Positions 45,234 to 52,764 of a stretch of DNA of 64,000 nt are shown piece after piece. The position numbers and the translations under genes are program-made. The stretch spans positions 62,001 through 126,000 of the forward strand of contig PLDC01000015.1 in assembly GCA_003134995.1 (NCBI GenBank), read 5' to 3'. The notes beneath the pieces were generated by a model that saw nothing but the letters and a program-made list of their open reading frames with translations, was not told the origin of the DNA and did not search any database. Source of the stretch: Acidobacteriaceae bacterium (GTDB lineage: Bacteria > Acidobacteriota > Terriglobia > Terriglobales > Acidobacteriaceae). Within the stretch, counting starts at the first letter, position 1. The number at the start of each line of letters is the position of its first letter.

Positions 45234-46118
45234 TTGATCTCCTTGGTCCAACTCGGCACCGTTGATTACTCCACGGGCCTCCGCCTGCAGCAGCAGTTGG
45301 TCGAGCTGCGCAAGGAAGAAAAGATCGGCGACGTATTGCTCCTGCTCGAACACTCACCGGTCATCACGCTGGGCCGCAACGCCAAAGCTGCCAACATTAT
45401 CGCTTCGCCCGAGCTCCTTGCCCAGCGCGGCGTCGAGCTCTTCGAGTGCGACCGCGGTGGCGACGTAACTTTTCACGGCCCCGGCCAGATCGTTGGCTAT
45501 CCCATCTTCGACCTGCGAGGATTCCCTCGTGGAGCGGCGGACGCCCCGTCCGCCCTGCGAAAAACTCTTGGCGCAGTCGAATTCGTCCGCCGCCTGGAGG
45601 AAGTCCTGATCCGCACCTGCGCCGACTTTGCCATCCCAACAAAGCGTGTGCCGGGCCTAACCGGGGTATGGACGGACGTCGGACGTCACGACACACCAGC
45701 GGAAAGCCGCGATGCTCGTGTGGCGACGGCCGCCTCGGCCGTCCGGCCAAGCGAAGCGAGCCGGCCAGAGGAATTCACCGAGGCCAAAGTCGCCGCCATC
45801 GGCATCCACATCTCCCGCTTTGTAACCTCCCACGGCTTCGCCCTCAACGCAAACACCGACCTCAGTTGTTTCAACCTGATAATCCCCTGCGGCATCACAA
45901 CGAAACCGGTCACGTCGATGCGACAGGAACTCGGCAAGGAACTCGATCTCAACGCAGTCGCGGAATCCATCTCCCGCAACTTCGGTACAGTGTTCTCAAG
46001 CCAGATGTTGTGGGTCGAAACGCTCGACGCGCTGCTGGGTCGGACGGTGGGCGTGCCGATGCGGCGGCCAGTGGAACTGCGACAGCTTCATAAGGAGGAC
46101 GACTCATCATGGGCTTAG
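45234..46118 (+). CDS. lipB: Octanoyltransferase LipB with repeat-derived insert
   Basis: Transfers octanoyl groups from acyl carrier protein to lipoyl domains. Motifs: LLLLEHSPVITLGRNAK, GGDVTFHGPGQIVGYPIFDLR with the catalytic region, and after the insert AAIGIHISRFVTSHGFALN with the active-site lysine replaced into the usual AAIGI context, then CGITTKPVTSM. At 294 residues it is about 60 longer than usual; an insert at roughly 160-190 (rich in Arg, Ala, Ser, Glu) is encoded by a GC-rich repeat. TTG starts at 45234 or 45243. It serves the E2 protein encoded downstream. Confidence 0.88.
   Translation: MISLVQLGTVDYSTGLRLQQQLVELRKEEKIGDVLLLLEHSPVITLGRNAKAANIIASPELLAQRGVELFECDRGGDVTFHGPGQIVGYPIFDLRGFPRGAADAPSALRKTLGAVEFVRRLEEVLIRTCADFAIPTKRVPGLTGVWTDVGRHDTPAESRDARVATAASAVRPSEASRPEEFTEAKVAAIGIHISRFVTSHGFALNANTDLSCFNLIIPCGITTKPVTSMRQELGKELDLNAVAESISRNFGTVFSSQMLWVETLDALLGRTVGVPMRRPVELRQLHKEDDSSWA
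45717..45775 (+). repeat. REP-like element inside lipB
   Basis: Contains ACGGCCG/CGGCCGT with a 3-base loop, then a CCGGCC-AAGCGAAGCGAG-CCGGCC palindromic unit. Translated in frame as part of the LipB insert. Same family as the copies at 41022 and 51018. Confidence 0.6.
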
Positions 46119-46462
46119 CGTTTGACGATGCGGATATGGGCAAGCCACGACTCGATGAATCCAAGGCCTCGGAATACATTGGGAAGACGGTCCTAATGGG
46201 CCTTACGTATCTTGATCATAACGACAAGCTGATTGAGCAGCGTCAATGCGTTGGAACGATAATGACGTTCTCCAACGAAAAGGGCATTCGGATAAAACTT
46301 CAGGACTTAGACGACCCGTTCGATCTTCCTCCTGATCCGCGCGGAATTCGGGTGGCCAAACCGGGAACCTATCGACTTCGATCAACCGGCCGGGAAGTCG
46401 TCAATCCGGACTTTCTCGCGACCTGGACCATTACTAAGCCTGCGCCGAACGGGACTGAATAG
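46109..46462 (+). CDS. Hypothetical protein overlapping lipB
   Basis: 117 residues, start ATG 46109 with a GGAGG-type site (AAGGAGGACG) inside the end of lipB, overlapping it by 10 bases. It is hydrophilic with a possible small beta-rich fold (KTVLMGLTYLDHNDKLIEQRQ, KGIRIKLQDLDDPFDLPPDP). No family is recognised and no signal peptide is present. The good binding site and overlap support expression. Confidence 0.7.
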   Translation: MGLAFDDADMGKPRLDESKASEYIGKTVLMGLTYLDHNDKLIEQRQCVGTIMTFSNEKGIRIKLQDLDDPFDLPPDPRGIRVAKPGTYRLRSTGREVVNPDFLATWTITKPAPNGTE

Positions 46463-46545
46463 TTCCTGTCACAGCGGGTATTGGCCTAGCCCTTCCTGCC
46501 TCGCTCGCGATACCATCACTACATCGCGCCTGCTGCGCCGCAACC

Positions 46546-47889
46546 ATGCCCAACAAGAAAACGAAGTCCAAAACAAACTCCAACGGCAACCGCGCGCGCA
46601 ATGGCGCGTCGCGTTCAAAGACCCCACTTCTCGCAAAAGACGCGAGAAAGGGAGCACCCACGCCGGTTTCTGGCCTCCGCACCTACTCCATCCCCGATAT
46701 GCGCCTGGAGCATCCCGATCTCAGCGTTCGCCAGTCGATAGAAAAAGATAAAGACGGCACCGAGCATGTTCGCTACGAAGTCACCGGCAACCTCGATGCT
46801 CCGGTCCCGCCCATCCGCGATTCCAAGTATCTCGACAAGAAACAGTGCATCGAGATCTACCGCTACATGCTGCTCAATCGCAAAATGGAGGTCGCGCTCG
46901 AAAATCTCTACAAGCAGGGCAAAGTCGTCGGCGGAGTTTATTTCGGACTCGGCCAGGAAGCCTGTTCCTGCGCTTCGGCCTACGCGCTCGATAAGGACGA
47001 CTGGTTCGCGCCGATGATCCGCAACCAGGGTTCGCTGCTCGTACGCGGCTTCCGCGCCTCCGACACCATGATGCAGTACATGGCCAAGGCCGATTCGCCC
47101 ACGCGCGGCCGCGACGGCACTTCACATTTTGGCGACATCGAAAAGCGCAACATGGTCTCGCCCATCTCCATGCTCGGCGATTTAATTCCCGTGCTAGCCG
47201 GCGTGGCGCTGGGCGCGCGCCTGCAGGGCCGCAACGTCGCCGTCATGACCTACATCGGTGACGGAGGGCAATCCACCGGCGTCACCTACGAAGGCATCAA
47301 CTTCGCCGCCGTGCAGAACCTCGGCCTTGTGCTTTTTGTCGAGAGCAATCTCTGGGCCTACTCCACGCCGTCGGAAATGCAGTACCGCTGCAAAGACCTT
47401 GCCGAGCGCGCCATCGGATACGGCATCCCCGGCGTAATCGTCGACGGCACCGACGCCTGCCAGGTCTACGACGCCGCCCGCGACGCCGTCGAGCGCGCCC
47501 ACCGCGGCGAAGGCCCCACCATGATCGAGGCGAAAATGATGCGCATGAAAGGCCACGCCATCCACGACGCGGCTGCGTACGTGCCCAAGCCGATGTTCGA
47601 CTTCTGGAAGAAACGCGACCCGATCGCTCGATTCGAGAATTATCTGGTGAAAGAAAAGAAGTGGCTGACGGCGAAAGAGAATGCGGAATTGATTTCAGAA
47701 GTTGAGCGGATGATCGAAGCCGAACGAGAGATAGCGGTGAACTCGCCGATGCCAACACCGGAATCCGCGGAAGGCGGGGTCTTCTGCGAAGATGGATGCC
47801 ATGAGATCAAACCGAAGTACGGGATGCCGAAGGTAACTAAGAGAACCGGGGGATACAAAGAGACCGAAGCCGCTGTCCATTTGAAGTAG
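46546..47889 (+). CDS. 2-oxoacid dehydrogenase E1 component, alpha subunit
   Basis: 447-residue thiamine diphosphate enzyme subunit. An N-terminal basic extension (about 1-40) is followed by the E1 alpha domain: YRYMLLNRKMEVALENLYKQ, GLGQEACSCASAYAL, and the ThDP motif GDGGQSTGVTYEGINFAAVQ ending in VESN. RMKGHAIHDAA holds the phosphorylation-loop-like histidines. It resembles branched-chain or pyruvate E1 alpha; the substrate cannot be fixed. Its beta partner begins at 48717, separated by an unrelated gene. Confidence 0.92.
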   Translation: MPNKKTKSKTNSNGNRARNGASRSKTPLLAKDARKGAPTPVSGLRTYSIPDMRLEHPDLSVRQSIEKDKDGTEHVRYEVTGNLDAPVPPIRDSKYLDKKQCIEIYRYMLLNRKMEVALENLYKQGKVVGGVYFGLGQEACSCASAYALDKDDWFAPMIRNQGSLLVRGFRASDTMMQYMAKADSPTRGRDGTSHFGDIEKRNMVSPISMLGDLIPVLAGVALGARLQGRNVAVMTYIGDGGQSTGVTYEGINFAAVQNLGLVLFVESNLWAYSTPSEMQYRCKDLAERAIGYGIPGVIVDGTDACQVYDAARDAVERAHRGEGPTMIEAKMMRMKGHAIHDAAAYVPKPMFDFWKKRDPIARFENYLVKEKKWLTAKENAELISEVERMIEAEREIAVNSPMPTPESAEGGVFCEDGCHEIKPKYGMPKVTKRTGGYKETEAAVHLK

Positions 47890-47901
47890 GAAGGATGTTG
47901 T

Positions 47902-48687
47902 ATGAAAGAAAACACTGATGACCCGAAGCGCGCCAAAGCCCTCCTTGTCCCCATTGTCAAAAGAATTGCTCGACACAAAGATGTTCAGGCCAAACTCGCA
48001 GAGGGTAAGACTCGGCGAAAGGAATTGGATCGCCCCGACTTCGTTTGGCACGAATTTTTGCTTAGCTTTGCGACCATGGGCAATTCGCGCGGCGCTGAAG
48101 GGCTTATTCGGAATCAAGATAATTACAGGAGGGTAACGTTCGAGGCGCTGAAACGGAAACGGACAAATGCTAACCGCCTCAGCGAATTGCGCGAGGTTCT
48201 ACGTGCAGCGAAAGTTAGAATGTCCGACAAAAAGGCCGATTGGCTAATGGAGAACTACGACAGGGTCGCCTCCTTGGGTGGACCCAAAAAGGCCAAGGAG
48301 ACGCTTCTCAACACTGACGGACGCGAGGAAAAGATCAAGTTTTGGCGTGGATTTAAGGGGATCGGAAAGAAGTACGCTCGAAACATCATGATGGACGTCT
48401 ACCATCCGGACTTCAGAAATCACATTGCAGTCGATGAAAGGATCAAGAAGATCACGCGGGCGCTGGGCTTGACGTTTCGAACGTACGAACCCGAAGAAGA
48501 GTTTTATTTGGAAGTAGCCAAGCAGGCGGGGCTGCAGGGGTGGGAGCTCGATCGAATGATGTACAACTTTCGTGATTGCATACTCGACGGATTAGAGGAT
48601 GCGGAGGATCTTGCGGCAGTCCGACAATCTCTCAAGGATGGGAAGACAATTCCATGGGAGCAGGTGAAAAAGGAACTGAACCTATAG
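47902..48687 (+). CDS. HhH-GPD-like DNA glycosylase family protein
   Basis: 261 residues with a helix-hairpin-helix motif FKGIGKKYARNIMMDVYHP near 153-171 followed by an aspartate in NHIAVDERIKKITRALGL, matching the HhH-GPD pattern where the aspartate is catalytic. The N-terminal 130 residues are helical and charged without a clear match. A good GGAAGGA site precedes ATG 47902. It lies between E1 alpha and E1 beta genes, an odd place for a base-excision repair-type protein. Activity is not confirmed; no FeS cysteines are seen. Confidence 0.7.
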   Translation: MKENTDDPKRAKALLVPIVKRIARHKDVQAKLAEGKTRRKELDRPDFVWHEFLLSFATMGNSRGAEGLIRNQDNYRRVTFEALKRKRTNANRLSELREVLRAAKVRMSDKKADWLMENYDRVASLGGPKKAKETLLNTDGREEKIKFWRGFKGIGKKYARNIMMDVYHPDFRNHIAVDERIKKITRALGLTFRTYEPEEEFYLEVAKQAGLQGWELDRMMYNFRDCILDGLEDAEDLAAVRQSLKDGKTIPWEQVKKELNL

Positions 48688-48716
48688 CCATCCTTGGTTA
48701 CAAGAAACATAACCCT

Positions 48717-49688
48717 ATGCAACTCACCTACCTCGAAGCCATCCGCCAGGGAATATGGGAAGAAATGGACCGCGACCCCTCTGTCTTCTGCCTGGGCGAA
48801 GACATCGGCATCTACGGCGGCGCGTTCAAAGTCACCGACGGTTTCATCGACCGCTTCGGCCCCGAGCGCGTTATTGACACGCCCATCGCCGAGTCCGCCA
48901 TCGTAGGCGCGGCCTTCGGAGCGTCGCTCACCGGCATGCGCCCCGTCGCCGAGTTCCAGTTCATGGATTTCATCGGCTGCGCCTTCAACCAGATCAGCAA
49001 TATGGTCGCGAAGACGCATTATCTTTGGGGCGCGCCCGCTCCGCTCGTCCTGCGCGGCCCCAGTGGCGGCTACGTCCACGGCGGTCCATTCCACTCGCAG
49101 AATCCCGAGATGTGGTTCGTCCACAATCCCGGCCTCAAAGTCATCTGCCCGGCTACGCCTTACGACGCCAAGGGCCTGATCAAAGCCGCCATCCGCGACA
49201 ACAATCCCTGCATCTTCTTCGAACACAAATATCTCTACCGCCGAATCAAGGGCGAGGTGCCCGCGGAAGATTACGTTGTTCCTATCGGCAAAGCGAACCT
49301 CGTCCGTGAAGGCCGCGACCTCAGCATAATTACTTATGCCGCGATGGTTCACACGGCGTTAGAAGCGGCTGAGATTCTGAGCAAAGACGGAATCGACATC
49401 GAAATTCTCGATCTCCGCACCGTCTCGCCGCTCGACCGCGAAGCCATCGCTCAGACCGTGAGGAAGACAAACAAGGTGATCATCCTTCACGAGCATTCGC
49501 GCACTGGAGGCCTCGCCGGAGAAATCGCCGCCATCATTAACGAAGAAGCTTTTGATGATCTCGACGGCCCCATCGTTCGCATCACAGGATTAGACTCCGC
49601 CGTCCCATTCTCGCCCCCGCAGGAAGAGCACTACCTCCCGAAGGTAGAAGGTGTGGTACGCGAAGCACGCAAGCTGAAAGCTTATTGA
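48717..49688 (+). CDS. 2-oxoacid dehydrogenase E1 component, beta subunit
   Basis: 323 residues from ATG 48717 (MQLTYLEAIRQGIWEEMDRD), the usual length; the frame is open upstream to 48576 but that part overlaps the glycosylase gene. Family motifs: VFCLGEDIGIYGGAF, ERVIDTPIAESAIVGAAFG, EFQFMDFIGCAFNQI, PSGGYVHGGPFHSQN, and the C-terminal LDLRTVSPLDREAI and HEHSRTGGLAGEI. Forms the heterotetramer with E1 alpha. Ends 94 bases before cytochrome c. Confidence 0.94.
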   Translation: MQLTYLEAIRQGIWEEMDRDPSVFCLGEDIGIYGGAFKVTDGFIDRFGPERVIDTPIAESAIVGAAFGASLTGMRPVAEFQFMDFIGCAFNQISNMVAKTHYLWGAPAPLVLRGPSGGYVHGGPFHSQNPEMWFVHNPGLKVICPATPYDAKGLIKAAIRDNNPCIFFEHKYLYRRIKGEVPAEDYVVPIGKANLVREGRDLSIITYAAMVHTALEAAEILSKDGIDIEILDLRTVSPLDREAIAQTVRKTNKVIILHEHSRTGGLAGEIAAIINEEAFDDLDGPIVRITGLDSAVPFSPPQEEHYLPKVEGVVREARKLKAY

Positions 49689-49782
49689 TAGGAAAAATGC
49701 CTCAATGGTCAGTGAGCCCGTGCGAGAGGCAACTGGCGGACTACCCTAGCCATCTGCCACAATAGTTGCTCTTGGAGGCTTC

Positions 49783-50337
49783 ATGGGTAAGTTCATTCTC
49801 GGAGTAATTGTCACTCTTCTCGTGCTTATTCTCGGCGGCCTCGGCATCGCCATGCTCGGATTTCTCCCCACCAACGCGAACGTTGCCCCGCCGCACCTTG
49901 AGCACCGCATCGCCATGGGAGCCGTCGATGCTTCCATGGAGCGCCACGCTCCACACGTCGCCAACCCCGTGCCGCCCAGCGATCAGAATTTTGAGGACGG
50001 CATGAAGCTTTACACCATGAACTGCGCCGTCTGTCACGGCTCGCTCGACCGCAAGCCCGCTTCGCTCTCCGAGTCTTTCTACCCGCCCGCTCCGAATCTG
50101 GTTTCCGATCCGCCCGATGACCCCGAGTGGCACCTCTTCTATACCATCCGCACCGGCGTTCGCTATACCGGCATGCCCTCGTGGGAAAAAACTCTAAGTG
50201 CGCAGGACATGTGGAAGATCACCAGCTTCTTGTCTCACATGGAAAAACTCCCGCCCGCTGTTCAGGATTATTGGAAGACCACCTTCGGAGTAACCGCGCC
50301 AAGCGGCGAAGAGGAAAAGGACGAACACAAACACTAG
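49783..50337 (+). CDS. Membrane-anchored c-type cytochrome
   Basis: 184 residues with an N-terminal uncleaved helix (KFILGVIVTLLVLILGGLGIAML) and one class I heme site, CAVCH at 81-85, with GMPSWEKTL supplying the methionine ligand. It would face the periplasm. A TGGAGG site precedes its ATG. It is encoded between the E1 beta and E2 genes, an unusual position; a link to electron transfer from the dehydrogenase is not established. Confidence 0.9.
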   Translation: MGKFILGVIVTLLVLILGGLGIAMLGFLPTNANVAPPHLEHRIAMGAVDASMERHAPHVANPVPPSDQNFEDGMKLYTMNCAVCHGSLDRKPASLSESFYPPAPNLVSDPPDDPEWHLFYTIRTGVRYTGMPSWEKTLSAQDMWKITSFLSHMEKLPPAVQDYWKTTFGVTAPSGEEEKDEHKH

Positions 50338-50404
50338 AACCGAACGCCCTTCAGTTTCTCGAACGAAGGGCTCGGGTCCACATTCAACTTTCCGTTCCGG
50401 CTCC

Positions 50405-50430
50405 TGCAAACGATATAATATTCGTTTGCA
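50405..50430. promoter_or_regulatory. Dyad spanning the -10 of the E2 gene
   Basis: TGCAAACGA and TCGTTTGCA form a perfect 9-bp inverted repeat around TATAATAT; the TATAAT (50414-50419) is therefore the centre of a 26-base dyad. Fits an operator over the -10 of a promoter for the E2 gene at 50473. Confidence 0.5.
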
Positions 50431-50472
50431 TCGGGCCCTCTGTCCGAACCGTGGGCTGCGTGGAAGGAAATC

Positions 50473-51828
50473 ATGCCGACTGACATCATCATGCCCCAGA
50501 TGGGCGAATCCATCGTCGAGGGCACTATCACCAAGTGGCTGAAGAAGCCGGGCGACAAGGTCCAGCGCGACGAGCCGCTCTTCGAGATCTCCACCGACAA
50601 GGTCGATGCAGAAATTCCCGCGCCAGCCTCAGGAGTTCTGCAAGAGATAAAAGTCACTGAGGGGACGACCGTCGGCATAAATACCGTGGTCGGCACCATC
50701 GCCGCAGATGGCGAAGCCGCCGCGCCAGCGAAATCGGCGCCCGCAGCCGCGACGCCGGAAAAGTCAGGGCCGGAAAAGCTGACTCCAGAAAAGAAGGAAG
50801 AAAAGAAGCCCGCTGCAGCTCCAACCCCCGCTCCGACTGCCAGCACACCGCCACAGGAACCAGCCGATGACGAAGAAGCCCGCTCCTCACCGCTCGTCCG
50901 CAAAATCGCCCGTGAGCGCGGTGTGAGCCTCTCGCAAGTTTCCGGCACCGGGCTAGGTGGCCGCATCACCAAGCAGGACATCACAGCCTTTATAGACCGC
51001 CAGGGATCGCAGCCTGCCCCTGTAGGGGCAGACGCCTCCGTCCGTCCCGCCGAGCGCAGCGAGGCGGCGCCGTCATCGCCGCCAGCCACGCCTCCTACAT
51101 CCCGCCCCGCACCCGCAACCTATCCAGGCGATCTAGTCCCCCTGACGAACATGCGCAAGATCATCGCCCAGCGCATGATCGAGTCGCGCCGCACCAGCGC
51201 TCACGTCCACTGCATGTACGAAGTGGATTTCACCCGCATCGTCTCCCTGCGCGCCAAACACAAGAACGGCTTCGAGCAGCGCCATGGCGTCCGCCTCACC
51301 TTCATGCCATTCTTCGTGCGAGCTGCCATCATCGCGTTGCAGCAGTGGCCGATTATCAATGCTTCGCTCGAAGGCGACAGCATCCGCTACCACCGCAACA
51401 TCAACGTCGGCATCGCGGTCGCCCTCGATTGGGGACTCATCGTCCCCGTCCTCAAAAATGCCGGGGACCTCAACTTCCTCGGCCTGCAGCGCGGTATCAC
51501 CGACCTTGGCGAACGCGCCCGCACCAAGAAGCTCAAGCCTGAAGACGTCGAGGGTTCCACATTCACCGTTACCAACCCGGGCCAGTTCGGCGCCGTCTTC
51601 GGTCTGCCCATCATCAATCAGCCAAACTCGGCGATCATGGGAGTGGGTGGAATCACCAAGCAGCCGCTCGTGGTCACAGACAAAGAAGGCAACGACTCCA
51701 TCGCCATCCGTTCAGTCGTTCACCTGACGCTCGGCTACGATCACCGCCTCATAGACGGTGCCGTCGCCGATCAGTTCATGGCATTGGTGAAGAAGACACT
51801 GGAGAATTGGAACGAAGAGGTCGGCTAA
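50473..51828 (+). CDS. Dihydrolipoamide acyltransferase (E2) of a 2-oxoacid dehydrogenase
   Basis: 451 residues. N-terminal lipoyl domain with the lipoylated lysine at 43 (STDKVDAEI), Ala/Pro linker, peripheral-subunit-binding domain at about 138-171 (SSPLVRKIARERGVSLSQV), a second linker containing a repeat-derived stretch, and the catalytic domain with DHRLIDGAVADQFM (active histidine 424). Takes the acyl group from E1 and passes it to CoA. Own binding site GGAAGG and a promoter dyad upstream. Acyl specificity is uncertain. Confidence 0.95.
   Translation: MPTDIIMPQMGESIVEGTITKWLKKPGDKVQRDEPLFEISTDKVDAEIPAPASGVLQEIKVTEGTTVGINTVVGTIAADGEAAAPAKSAPAAATPEKSGPEKLTPEKKEEKKPAAAPTPAPTASTPPQEPADDEEARSSPLVRKIARERGVSLSQVSGTGLGGRITKQDITAFIDRQGSQPAPVGADASVRPAERSEAAPSSPPATPPTSRPAPATYPGDLVPLTNMRKIIAQRMIESRRTSAHVHCMYEVDFTRIVSLRAKHKNGFEQRHGVRLTFMPFFVRAAIIALQQWPIINASLEGDSIRYHRNINVGIAVALDWGLIVPVLKNAGDLNFLGLQRGITDLGERARTKKLKPEDVEGSTFTVTNPGQFGAVFGLPIINQPNSAIMGVGGITKQPLVVTDKEGNDSIAIRSVVHLTLGYDHRLIDGAVADQFMALVKKTLENWNEEVG
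51018..51075 (+). repeat. REP-like element inside the E2 linker
   Basis: CCTGTAGGGGCAGACGCCTC, then GTCCGTCCCGCC and GAGCGCAGCGAGGCGGCG. Shares layout and core with the lipB and 41022 copies. Translated as part of the second E2 linker (VGADASVRPAERSEAAPSS), where length is tolerated. Confidence 0.6.
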
Positions 51829-51834
51829 CACACA

Positions 51835-52122
51835 TCACGCGGAAGGCTGGGAACTTGGGGTTGACGGCTTCTGACACCAGGTACTCGCGTTGAGGCACTC
51901 CACCGTGCCGTCGATAATTTTAGATATACCGTCGCGAAATTTATCAGGCGCAATTATCTCCCGGGCGGCGACGGCGTCTGTCATGGCCAGCGCACTCTGT
52001 AAAAACGACATCGCCGCATCTTTTTTCTCGGCCCCGGATTTGTTCCCGAACAACCCTTCGATTCCGTTCACCAGCGCGGGAACGAACGCAATCCCCCGCA
52101 GTAATTGAGATAAGAAATCCAT
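51835..52122 (-). CDS. Small phage-module protein, unknown
   Basis: 95 residues from ATG 52122, chosen because AAGGAGG lies 5 bases before it. N-terminal MDFLSQLLRGIAFVPALVNG is amphipathic and the rest is helical (SFLQSALAMTDAVAAREII). Six bases separate its stop from the E2 stop on the other strand. Last gene of the minus-strand phage module; no family recognised. Confidence 0.65.
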   Translation of the reverse strand: MDFLSQLLRGIAFVPALVNGIEGLFGNKSGAEKKDAAMSFLQSALAMTDAVAAREIIAPDKFRDGISKIIDGTVECLNASTWCQKPSTPSSQPSA

Positions 52123-52166
52123 AACTTCCTCCTTCAAGATTTTTCACGGCTCATAGGAAATCGTGC

Positions 52167-52198
52167 GGCAGCCGGACCGCTTCCGCGGCCAGGCTGCC
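52167..52198. other. Strong hairpin between two small phage-module genes
   Basis: GGCAGCCGG pairs with CC-A-GGCTGCC and inner CCGC/GCGG around TTCC gives a stem of about 13 bp with single-base bulges. It sits downstream of the 52206 gene on the minus strand; no T-run follows, so it is not a clear terminator. Confidence 0.5.
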
Positions 52199-52205
52199 AC
52201 AATCT

Positions 52206-52439
52206 CTAGGTAAGACTCGCCAAAACATCGTTGAGTGTCGTCAGGTTCGGATCTGCGCTGTCTGTCTTTGCAACGATCAGAGTCAGGCACTCCTTCAGTT
52301 CGTAAGCCTTCATCAATGACAAAGCCAGCATCCCTGGCATGTCGAGTCCACCCGCAGTCGCATCCGCAATCGTATTTGCGGTCGGTGCGGTTACATTTTT
52401 AAGATTCGTGACGATTGTTGTGCTTGGTACCGTGCTCAT
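52206..52439 (-). CDS. Small hypothetical phage-module protein
   Basis: 77 residues, start ATG 52439 with AGGAG 6 bases upstream (AGGAGAACAAGA). Composition is threonine- and alanine-rich at the N-terminus (TIVTNLKNVTAPTANTIADA). No recognised family. Located between the XhlA-like gene and the last small gene of the module. Confidence 0.6.
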   Translation of the reverse strand: MSTVPSTTIVTNLKNVTAPTANTIADATAGGLDMPGMLALSLMKAYELKECLTLIVAKTDSADPNLTTLNDVLASLT

Positions 52440-52471
52440 TCTTGTTCTCCTGTTTGTTTGGTCTAAGTAAA

Positions 52472-52738
52472 CTACTTCAGCCAGTACTTGTGTAAGGCAA
52501 CGGCCACGCTGATCCCGGCGCTAATCGCCCCATTCACAATTCGGTTGTGGACGCTGTTGCGCAAATCGTTCCGCTCCAATACGGCCACCTTGTCCTCAGT
52601 CACTTTCATCCGCCCCGGCTGCCCGTTCCCTACCAGCGCGTCCATCTTCGTTTCCAGCCGTACTAACTTGTCGAGCACTTCTCGCTGGAACTCGATGTCG
52701 ATTGCCTTAAGTATCAACTCCCTATCGCTGACTCCCAT
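52472..52738 (-). CDS. XhlA-like protein with C-terminal membrane helix
   Basis: 88 residues: a helical, charged N-terminal part with heptads (VLDKLVRLETKMDAL, TEDKVAVLERNDLRNSV) and a C-terminal hydrophobic segment ISAGISVAVAL. This plan is that of the hemolysin XhlA family found in phage lysis modules. Its place after the tail protein gene suits that, but no holin or endolysin is present in the window. Moderate confidence. Confidence 0.6.
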   Translation of the reverse strand: MGVSDRELILKAIDIEFQREVLDKLVRLETKMDALVGNGQPGRMKVTEDKVAVLERNDLRNSVHNRIVNGAISAGISVAVALHKYWLK

Positions 52739-52764
52739 AAGCTGTATCCCCCGTCGCGAAAAAC

